In this document: one piece after another, positions 1-4,563 of the stretch
Layout: each line of letters begins with the position of its first letter
Numbering within the stretch: the stretch's first letter is position 1
From: Clostridia bacterium
GTDB taxonomy: Bacteria; Bacillota_A; Clostridia; Oscillospirales; Acutalibacteraceae
Length of the DNA stretch: 5,114 nt
Direction of reading: 5' to 3'
NCBI GenBank assembly: GCA_024699005.1
Contig: JAILQN010000015.1
Span: 1 to 5,114 of the forward strand
Made by a program: the position numbers and the translations under genes
The notes under the pieces: model-generated
Databases searched by the model: none
The model's input: the letters and a program-made list of their open reading frames with translations, nothing else
What the model was told of the DNA's origin: nothing

Positions 1-9
1 ATAAACTAT

Positions 10-86
10 CAGCGCGTCAATACAACATTTTTGCTTCAGCAAAAATGAACCATAATTGCACATTGCACATTGCTAATTGCACATTA
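10..86 (+). repeat. 77-bp intergenic repeat, copy 1 (hairpin plus GCACATT arm)
   Basis: This block is repeated at 974-1050 with the same length and, by hand alignment, 6 mismatches, all of them transitions. It begins CAGCGCG, contains a perfect 8-bp hairpin at 27-46, and ends in four heptamer units starting at 58, 65, 72 and 79 (GCACATT, GCACATT, GCTAATT, GCACATT). It stops 11 bases before the nif3 ATG. It is probably the right end of an element whose left part lies before the window. Confidence 0.9.
27..46. repeat. Perfect inverted repeat (hairpin), copy 1
   Basis: The arms are ATTTTTGC (27-34) and GCAAAAAT (39-46), with the 4-base loop TTCA. The same 20 bases occur unchanged at 991-1010. 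No U-tract follows the stem, so it does not look like a standard intrinsic terminator. Its conservation inside a repeat that has otherwise drifted suggests that the structure matters to the element. Confidence 0.85.
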
Positions 87-89
87 AAC

Positions 90-95
90 GGAAAG
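90..95 (+). promoter_or_regulatory. Weak ribosome-binding site of the nif3-like gene
   Basis: GGAAAG lies just upstream of ATG 98, immediately after the repeat ends. It is a weak match to the Shine-Dalgarno sequence but favours ATG 98 over the TTG inside the repeat. Confidence 0.5.
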
Positions 96-97
96 CT

Positions 98-853
98 ATG
101 AAAATAAAAGACATTTACGATTATATAGACTCCTTTGCCCCATACTCCTCCCAGTTCAGCTGGGACAATTCGGGGTTGACGGCGGGCAGCATGACTGCCG
201 AAGTCACCGGCGCGGCGGTCTGCCTGGACGCTACCGTCGCCGCGGCTGAGTTTGCCGAAAAGAACGGCTGCAATACGATAATCAGTCATCATCCCTCTAT
301 CTTCCGTCCGGTCAAGGCGGTCGGCGCCGATTCCGCGGTATACGCGGCGATCAGGCGCGGGCTGAATACCCTTTCCGCGCACACAAACTGGGATATGGCG
401 GACGGGGGAGTCAACGACACCCTCGCCCGTATTCTGGATCTCTCAGATGTCGAAAAGCTTTATGAGGAAGATAAACCGATACTCAGGATGGGAAACGTGC
501 CGGAACGTTCACCGGCGGAGTTCGCCGCGTTTGTATCGGAAAAGCTTTCGGCGGCTGTAAAATACACCGTCGGCAAAACTCCGGTCAGAAAAGTCGCTGT
601 GGGCGGAGGATCCTGCGGAGATCTGGCGGACGTCGCTTTTCTTGCCGGCTGCGACGCGTTCGTCACGGGCGAAGCCAAGCACAACGAGATGATCAGGGCG
701 AACGAACTCGGCATCACCCTCGTCGTCGCCGGACATTACGAGACCGAAAATCCGTCCATGTACGTCTTCCTCGATTTGCTGCGAAAGCGCTTCCCGGATG
801 AGAAGTTCCTGTTTTTTGAAGAAAACCCGGGGAAATGTGCAATTAGCAATTAG
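98..853 (+). CDS. Nif3/YbgI-family dinuclear metal-centre protein (DUF34)
   Basis: The predicted protein is 251 residues, close to the usual length for short bacterial Nif3-like proteins. Family hallmarks are visible: WDNSGL near residue 25, the HH pair at 64-65 in IISHHPSIFRP, AHTNWD with H95 and D99, TGEAKHNE, and GHYETE with H213 and E217. These match the histidine, aspartate and glutamate ligands of the two-metal site known in E. coli YbgI. Family members form toroidal hexamers. Their biochemical role is unsettled, with hydrolase and metal-chaperone roles proposed. I chose ATG 98, preceded by a weak GGAAAG at 90-95, over TTG 77, because the extra residues would be translated from a repeat. 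The last five residues (CAISN) and the TAG stop come from an inverted heptamer repeat arm, so the original C-terminus was probably altered. Bacillota homologues often sit next to a tRNA methyltransferase gene, but upstream sequence is not in the window. Confidence 0.95.
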   Translation: MKIKDIYDYIDSFAPYSSQFSWDNSGLTAGSMTAEVTGAAVCLDATVAAAEFAEKNGCNTIISHHPSIFRPVKAVGADSAVYAAIRRGLNTLSAHTNWDMADGGVNDTLARILDLSDVEKLYEEDKPILRMGNVPERSPAEFAAFVSEKLSAAVKYTVGKTPVRKVAVGGGSCGDLADVAFLAGCDAFVTGEAKHNEMIRANELGITLVVAGHYETENPSMYVFLDLLRKRFPDEKFLFFEENPGKCAISN

Positions 854-875
854 CAATGTGCAATGTGTAATTGCG
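834..875 (-). repeat. Heptamer arm, inverted, overlapping the nif3 stop codon
   Basis: Six consecutive 7-bp units start at 834, 841, 848, 855, 862 and 869: AATGTGC, AATTAGC, AATTAGC, AATGTGC, AATGTGT and AATTGCG. It is the reverse complement of the arms at 58-85 and 1022-1049. Relative to copy 1 it has one extra AATTAGC (GCTAATT) unit. The TAG of the second AATTAGC unit is the stop codon of the nif3-like gene. Confidence 0.9.
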
Positions 876-973
876 CTTCAGAAATCGCAATCATATTAAA
901 TACGCCGCCCCGTTAACGGATCACCCACAGAAGAGAGCATTCGCGGAGAAAACTATTTTGCTGAATTAATCTT

Positions 974-1050
974 CAGCGCGCCAATATAACATTTTTGCTT
1001 CAGCAAAAATGAACCATAATTACACATTACACATTACCAATTGCACATTA
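974..1050 (+). repeat. 77-bp intergenic repeat, copy 2 (hairpin plus heptamer arm)
   Basis: This is the second copy of the block at 10-86, starting CAGCGCG and ending in heptamers at 1022, 1029, 1036 and 1043 (ACACATT, ACACATT, ACCAATT, GCACATT). Three of its differences from copy 1 are G-to-A at the first base of consecutive units. The perfect hairpin lies at 991-1010. It ends 50 bases before the rqcH ATG. Confidence 0.9.
991..1010. repeat. Perfect inverted repeat (hairpin), copy 2
   Basis: It is identical to the hairpin at 27-46: arms ATTTTTGC (991-998) and GCAAAAAT (1003-1010) with loop TTCA. No U-tract follows. Confidence 0.85.
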
Positions 1051-1091
1051 TTCACAGCACATCAGAAAATGCAATCTCACTTTTCGTTTTC

Positions 1092-1095
1092 AGGA
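1092..1095 (+). promoter_or_regulatory. Ribosome-binding site deciding the rqcH start
   Basis: AGGA lies 5 bases before ATG 1101. The alternative TTG at 1041 has no such site and is inside a repeat, so this supports 1101. Confidence 0.65.
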
Positions 1096-1100
1096 TACAG

Positions 1101-3032
1101 ATGAATATTGACGGTACGTTTCTTCACCTTATAGCCCGCGAGCTTGAAAGCGAGCTGAAGGGCTTCAGGATCGACAAGATCCATATGACGTCGAAGACGG
1201 AATTCGTTTTCGCGTTCAGGACTTTCGACGGCGTGAAGAGGCTTTTCATCTCCGCTTCGGGGCAGACGCCGGGCATCTATATAACCGGGATGAAAGCGGA
1301 CAATCCCGACAAACCGCCTATGCTGTGCATGCTTTTCCGCAAGCAGCTTATCGGCGCGACGCTGACCGGTATAGAGCAGGCGGGGCTGGACAGGATCCTG
1401 TTTTTAAGATTTTCCGCGGCGAACGAGATCGGCGACAGAGTGCAGAGGACCCTTGCCGTCGAGATCATGGCACAGTACAGCAACATCATTCTGCTGAATG
1501 AGAACGATATTATCATCGACAGTATAAAGAGGGTGGATTTTTCGAAGTCCACCGCCCGGCAGGTGCTGCCGGGAATGCCGTACCGTCTGCCCCCGGGACA
1601 GGACAAGGTGAATTTAATGTGCAATGTGCAATGTGCAATGTGCAATGAACGATTGAGTTCAGAATCCGGAGTACAGAGTACAGAGTTCGATGGCAGAGAA
1701 CCAGGTGAAATGTTGACAGAGCGTACGATGTGCGGAAGCAATCCTGCTGTCGAACAATTGCACATTGCACATTGCACATTGCACATTCTTATACAAGCTG
1801 TCACCGCACAGGAAACCCGTCTCTCAAAGGCCATCCTCAACGTCACCCAGGGGGCGTCGCCGCTGCTCGCCCGGGAGCTGGCTTACCGCGTCGACCCTGA
1901 CGACGGACCGGCGTGTGATCTGACAGCGGGGGAGAGGGAGCGGCTGACTGCGGAATTCGAGAACCTGAAAAAACTGCTTGAAACAGGCGAGGGCTTATAT
2001 CCGAACGCGGTCATCGACTCCGGCGGCGTGCCGAAGGACGGTTATTATATGCCGCTGACGCAGTACGATGGCATGAAGACCGTCGATTATCCGACCTTAA
2101 GCGCGCTGGTCTATGAGTTCAACCGGGAAAAGGAGACTGCCGCCAGGATGAAAGCCCGCGCGGAGGATCTGTTCCGGGTGGTCAATACCCATATCGAGAG
2201 ACTCTCGCGCAAGCTGAGCAACCAATTGGCGGAACTGGAAGCGACAAAAGACAGGGAACAGAAGCGGATTTACGGCGAGCTTATCTACGCAAATCTGCAC
2301 GTCCTTGAAAGGGGAGCGCTGTTCTACGACTTACCCGATTATTATTCCGGCGGCGGAACGGTCAGGATCCCCGCCAGACCGGAGCTCGGTCCGGCGGAGA
2401 ACGCCGAACGTTATTTCAAGGAATACCGCAAGCTCAAAAACGCCGAGACTATCCTGACAAAACTTATAAACGAAGGCGAAAGCGAGCTTGAGTATCTGAT
2501 GACCGTTTCGGACGAGCTGTCCCGGGCCGAGCTTGAACGCGAGACGGGTGAGATCCGCGAGGAGCTTATCCGCGGCGGGTACATAAAAGGCAGTTCCGGG
2601 CCCCGGGTTCCGGGTTCCAAGGTTAAAGGTTCCGGTTATACAAAAAGATCAAAGCAAAATAATCGCAGCGCGCAAAGCGCTAAACGCAGCACGGACTTCG
2701 CGGAATTCACGTCCCCCGGAGGTTTCCGCGTAGCGGTCGGCAGGAACAATCTGCAGAACGACGAGCTGACTCACAGAGTCGCCGGCCGGCGCGATATCTG
2801 GTTCCACGTCCAGAAGGCGCCCGGTTCCCACGTCGTGCTTTTCACGGACGGCGCAGCGCCTGGACCGGAAGACATGGAGTTCGCCGCATCCATCGCGGTA
2901 AGATTCTCCTCAAAACGCGGCGGGTCCGCCGAGGTGGATTACACTGAGATCGCGAACATAAAAAAGCCCGGCGGGGCAAGACCGGGATTCGTCATTTACC
3001 ACGTTTACAATTCGTTGAGAAGCAACGGATAA
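1101..3032 (+). CDS. rqcH: RqcH / NFACT-family ribosome quality-control factor with in-frame repeat insertions
   Basis: The product is 643 residues, longer than the roughly 570-590 usual for bacterial RqcH. In the family, RqcH binds 50S subunits blocked by peptidyl-tRNA and recruits tRNA-Ala to add C-terminal alanine tails that mark stalled peptides for degradation; some homologues are called FbpA. The order seen is: NFACT-N at about 1-170 with the DR motif at D97-R98; a repeat-derived insert at about 172-229; an HhH region with LSKAILNVTQG to LARELAYR at 241-263; coiled-coil arms at about 338-400 and 434-495 around PAENAERYFKEYRKLK; a repeat-rich linker at about 496-535; and NFACT-R at about 536-643 with GRNN (547), DIWFH (565-569) and PGSHVV (574). 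ATG 101 bases into line 1001 (position 1101) is chosen over TTG 1041 because AGGA lies just upstream, because TTG 1041 is inside a repeat, and because the DR motif then falls at residues 97-98 as in Bacillus subtilis RqcH. All recognisable motifs survive, so the gene is probably functional. Confidence 0.95.
   Translation: MNIDGTFLHLIARELESELKGFRIDKIHMTSKTEFVFAFRTFDGVKRLFISASGQTPGIYITGMKADNPDKPPMLCMLFRKQLIGATLTGIEQAGLDRILFLRFSAANEIGDRVQRTLAVEIMAQYSNIILLNENDIIIDSIKRVDFSKSTARQVLPGMPYRLPPGQDKVNLMCNVQCAMCNERLSSESGVQSTEFDGREPGEMLTERTMCGSNPAVEQLHIAHCTLHILIQAVTAQETRLSKAILNVTQGASPLLARELAYRVDPDDGPACDLTAGERERLTAEFENLKKLLETGEGLYPNAVIDSGGVPKDGYYMPLTQYDGMKTVDYPTLSALVYEFNREKETAARMKARAEDLFRVVNTHIERLSRKLSNQLAELEATKDREQKRIYGELIYANLHVLERGALFYDLPDYYSGGGTVRIPARPELGPAENAERYFKEYRKLKNAETILTKLINEGESELEYLMTVSDELSRAELERETGEIREELIRGGYIKGSSGPRVPGSKVKGSGYTKRSKQNNRSAQSAKRSTDFAEFTSPGGFRVAVGRNNLQNDELTHRVAGRRDIWFHVQKAPGSHVVLFTDGAAPGPEDMEFAASIAVRFSSKRGGSAEVDYTEIANIKKPGGARPGFVIYHVYNSLRSNG
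1616..1646 (-). repeat. Left 31-bp arm of the rqcH element (four AATGTGC units plus AAT)
   Basis: Units start at 1616, 1623, 1630 and 1637, followed by AAT (1644-1646). All four are identical AATGTGC with no stop-containing variants, unlike the intergenic arms. Confidence 0.95.
1655..1689. repeat. Second heptamer array (GAGTACA type) inside the rqcH element
   Basis: Five abutting 7-bp units lie at 1655 (GAGTTCA), 1662 (GAATCCG), 1669 (GAGTACA), 1676 (GAGTACA) and 1683 (GAGTTCG). The unit is unrelated to GCACATT but shares the 7-bp period. It is translated as part of the RqcH insert. Confidence 0.75.
1757..1787 (+). repeat. Right 31-bp arm of the rqcH element (ATT plus four GCACATT units)
   Basis: ATT (1757-1759) is followed by identical GCACATT units at 1760, 1767, 1774 and 1781. 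It is an exact reverse complement of 1616-1646. Confidence 0.95.
2605..2640. repeat. Imperfect heptamer-like array (GGGTTCC type) in the rqcH linker
   Basis: GGTT recurs at 2606, 2613, 2621, 2628 and 2634, that is at intervals of 7, 8, 7 and 6 bases, with two exact GGGTTCC units at 2605 and 2612. It encodes part of the Gly/Ser/Lys-rich linker between the second coiled-coil arm and NFACT-R of RqcH. The periodicity is less strict than in the other arrays. Confidence 0.6.
2664..2705. repeat. Degenerate heptamer array (CGCAAAG type) in the rqcH linker
   Basis: Six abutting 7-bp units, each starting CG, lie at 2664 (CGCAGCG), 2671 (CGCAAAG), 2678 (CGCTAAA), 2685 (CGCAGCA), 2692 (CGGACTT) and 2699 (CGCGGAA). 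They encode the linker residues just before the first NFACT-R strand. Unit identity is low, so this is a weaker call than the GCACATT arms. Confidence 0.55.
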
Positions 3033-3045
3033 AAAATAATAATTT

Positions 3046-3052
3046 GAAAGGA
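3046..3052 (+). promoter_or_regulatory. Ribosome-binding site deciding the pntAA start
   Basis: GAAAGGA lies 9 bases before ATG 3062. It overlaps the alternative TTG start at 3044, which is therefore not credible. No clear promoter or terminator is visible in the 29-bp rqcH-pntAA gap, which is A/T-rich. Confidence 0.8.
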
Positions 3053-3061
3053 CAGTTTACT

Positions 3062-4222
3062 ATGATCATCGGTATCCCAAAGGAAATCATGCACGACGAA
3101 GGTCGTGTGGCGGCAATTCCGGAAACAGTAACGAAACTCAAAAACGACGGTTTTTCTGTCCTTGTTGAGAAATCGGCGGGGAAGCTTGCCCATTTCAGCG
3201 ACGAGGAATACGCGGCGGCAGGCGCCGAGATGGTGGCGGACGTCGCGGAACTCTATGACCGCGCGGATATCATCCTGAAGGTCAAGGAGCCGCTGTTCAA
3301 CGAGAAATACGGCAAACACGAAGTGGATATGATGCATAAAGGCCAGTATCTGATCACCTTTATCCATCCCGCCTCCCCCGTGAACCATGAAATGGTCAAA
3401 AGGATGGCGGCGAACGGCATCATCAGTCTTACTCTGGACGGCGTGCCGCGCATCTCCAGGGCGCAGAATATGGACGCGCTCACCTCCATGAGCACCTGCG
3501 CGGGTTATAAGGGCATCCTTATGGCGGCGAACGATCTGACAAAGTTTATCCCTCAGATCTTCTGCGCGGTCGGAATGATCAAACCCTGCAACGTACTCGT
3601 CATCGGCACGGGCGTCGCGGGTCTTCAGGCTCTTGCGACGGCCAAAAGGCTCGGCGCGGTGACTTACGCGGCCGACATACGTCCCGCTGCCGCGGAACAG
3701 GCGAAGAGCCTCGGCGCAAAGATAGTCGAGACCGGCGTTCCAGCCGAAGCGGCGATGGGAGCCGGCGGATACGCGTTGGCTCTGAGCGAAGACCTGATCC
3801 TTGCCGAGAGAGAGAAACTGAAGGACGTCGTCAAGGACATGGACATCATTTTCTGCTCCGCCCTCGTCCCCTCGAAGCTTGCTCCGGTCCTTATCACAGA
3901 GGAAATGGTCAGATCCATGAAACCCGGCTCGGTCATAGTGGATATCTCCATCGACCAGGGCGGCAACTGCGAGATCACGGTTCCCGGCGAGACCGCCGTC
4001 AAACACAACGTGACCATAGAGGGTATCAAGAACATCCCCGGCATGCTGCCCACCAGCTCCACCTGGATGTTCTCTCACAACATCTACAATCTTGTGAAGT
4101 ATCTGTCGAAAGACGCCGTTATCGGGCTTGACATGGACGACGAGATCGTCCGCGGCATCCTGACAACGATCGACGGGAAACTGGTCCATAAGGGCGCGCT
4201 TGAAGCTATGAGCAAAGCGTGA
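3062..4222 (+). CDS. pntAA: NAD(P) transhydrogenase subunit alpha part 1 (PntAA, NAD(H)-binding domain I)
   Basis: This 386-residue soluble protein is the NAD(H)-binding domain I of the split, three-subunit transhydrogenase. It begins with IGIPKEI and contains RISRAQNMDAL, whose R130, Q135 and D138 correspond to the RQD loop of the Rhodospirillum rubrum enzyme. AGYKG follows, then the Rossmann glycine motif GTGVAG from residue 182 and D205 in ADIRP, expected to bind the adenosine ribose of NAD. The C-terminal part has IDQGGNCE and a long final helix region. It has no membrane segments and should sit on the cytoplasmic face of PntAB/PntB. ATG 3062 is chosen because GAAAGGA at 3046-3052 lies 9 bases upstream; TTG 3044 overlaps that site. 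Alanine dehydrogenase is a related fold, but the RQD loop and the pntAB and pntB genes downstream decide for PntAA. No terminator is visible in the 29-bp gap after rqcH. Confidence 0.96.
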   Translation: MIIGIPKEIMHDEGRVAAIPETVTKLKNDGFSVLVEKSAGKLAHFSDEEYAAAGAEMVADVAELYDRADIILKVKEPLFNEKYGKHEVDMMHKGQYLITFIHPASPVNHEMVKRMAANGIISLTLDGVPRISRAQNMDALTSMSTCAGYKGILMAANDLTKFIPQIFCAVGMIKPCNVLVIGTGVAGLQALATAKRLGAVTYAADIRPAAAEQAKSLGAKIVETGVPAEAAMGAGGYALALSEDLILAEREKLKDVVKDMDIIFCSALVPSKLAPVLITEEMVRSMKPGSVIVDISIDQGGNCEITVPGETAVKHNVTIEGIKNIPGMLPTSSTWMFSHNIYNLVKYLSKDAVIGLDMDDEIVRGILTTIDGKLVHKGALEAMSKA

Positions 4223-4246
4223 GAAACGCCGACAGCTGATTTTAAG

Positions 4247-4252
4247 AAAGGA
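4247..4252 (+). promoter_or_regulatory. Ribosome-binding site of pntAB
   Basis: AAAGGA lies 8 bases before ATG 4261 in the 38-bp gap after pntAA. Confidence 0.8.
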
Positions 4253-4260
4253 ATGACCGT

Positions 4261-4563
4261 ATGCATTATATCCTGATAGGTGTTTTTATCATTTCGGCGG
4301 TAGTCGGTTATTTTATCATCAATAACGTCCCAACCCTTCTGCATACGCCGCTTATGTCCAACATGAACGCGCTGTCGGGCATCACGATAATCGGCGCTCT
4401 CGCGGTCACGGCAGTCGTGATACATAAGGAGGGCGGTCCGGACTGGCTCGGTATAATCATCGGAGCGGCAGCTATTGTCCTCGCCATGATCAACGTCGCC
4501 GCGGGCTTCGGAATCACGGCGCGCATGCTGAAGATGTTCAAGAAGAAAGGGGACGACAAGTAA
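4261..4563 (+). CDS. pntAB: NAD(P) transhydrogenase subunit alpha part 2 (PntAB, membrane)
   Basis: This 100-residue protein is the small membrane part of the transhydrogenase alpha chain, encoded separately as in Rhodospirillum rubrum-type enzymes. Three hydrophobic segments are apparent at about residues 3-20, 38-54 and 63-84. The family signature VPTLLHTPLMSNMNALSG spans residues 23-40, and ARMLKMFKKK gives a positively charged cytoplasmic tail. Together with PntB it forms the proton channel. Position 39, in NALSG, is Ser. The start is supported by AAAGGA at 4247-4252, 8 bases upstream. The gene follows pntAA after 38 bp, and its TAA stop is directly followed by the pntB ATG, so the three genes are almost certainly one transcription unit. 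Confidence 0.95.
   Translation: MHYILIGVFIISAVVGYFIINNVPTLLHTPLMSNMNALSGITIIGALAVTAVVIHKEGGPDWLGIIIGAAAIVLAMINVAAGFGITARMLKMFKKKGDDK

Larger units (their letters stand above)
834..1050. mobile_element. MITE-like heptamer inverted-repeat element between nif3 and rqcH
   Basis: The element has a left arm of AATGTGC-type heptamers (834-875), a spacer, and a right arm of GCACATT-type heptamers (1022-1049), the same geometry as the element at 1616-1787. The arms are diverged, and the right half is the 77-bp block also seen at 10-86. It occupies most of the 247-bp gap between nif3 and rqcH and overlaps the 3' end of nif3. No coding capacity is evident. The spacer also holds a palindrome CCGTTAACGG (910-919) and a small hairpin GCTGAA/TTCAGC (960-977). 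Calling it mobile is inference; no target-site duplication or transposase was found. Confidence 0.55.
1616..1787. mobile_element. 172-bp inverted-repeat element inserted in frame in rqcH
   Basis: The element is bounded by perfect 31-bp inverted repeats (1616-1646 and 1757-1787) around a 110-bp spacer. It is read through by rqcH as about 57 residues (M173 to I229), with the arms translated as MCNVQCAMCN and LHIAHCTLHI. It interrupts RqcH between PPGQDKVN, at the end of NFACT-N, and the HhH region starting near LIQAVTAQETRLSKAIL. It carries no transposase and I see no target-site duplication. At 172 bp it is one base over a multiple of three, so the event must also have gained two bases or lost one to keep the frame. 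The arm pair resembles a MITE or an STRR-derived element; its mobility is inferred. Confidence 0.75.

Noticed and set aside
27..46. Hairpin as an intrinsic terminator (also at 991-1010)
   Set aside because: The stem is A/T-rich and is followed by GAACC rather than a U-tract.
58..85. CRISPR-like short repeats
   Set aside because: The units are 7 bp with no spacers between them and no cas gene is present.
77..97. TTG start for the nif3-like gene giving an N-terminal MHIKRKA extension
   Set aside because: It lies in the heptamer repeat, while ATG 98 begins directly at the conserved N-terminus (MKIKDIYDYID).
1041..1100. TTG start for rqcH giving 20 extra residues
   Set aside because: It lies in the repeat; ATG 1101 has AGGA upstream and places the DR motif at residues 97-98.
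1606..1797. Target-site duplication flanking the rqcH element
   Set aside because: The flanks (GAATTT to the left, CTTATA to the right) show no convincing direct repeat.
1277..1846. Minus-strand open frame containing LHIAHCTLHI and MCNVQCAMCN
   Set aside because: It is a shadow of rqcH; the repeat is open in all frames, so an antisense frame through it is expected.
2958..2990. GC-rich inverted sequence near the rqcH end as a terminator
   Set aside because: It is inside the NFACT-R coding region, has a short imperfect stem, and has no following U-tract.
3005..4189. A 394-codon open frame on the minus strand opposite pntAA
   Set aside because: It is antisense to a gene with clear PntAA motifs, shows no recognisable domain, and is explained by the GC-rich codon pattern of the + strand gene.
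3062..4222. Alanine dehydrogenase
   Set aside because: The RISRAQNMD loop and the adjacent pntAB and pntB genes identify transhydrogenase domain I.
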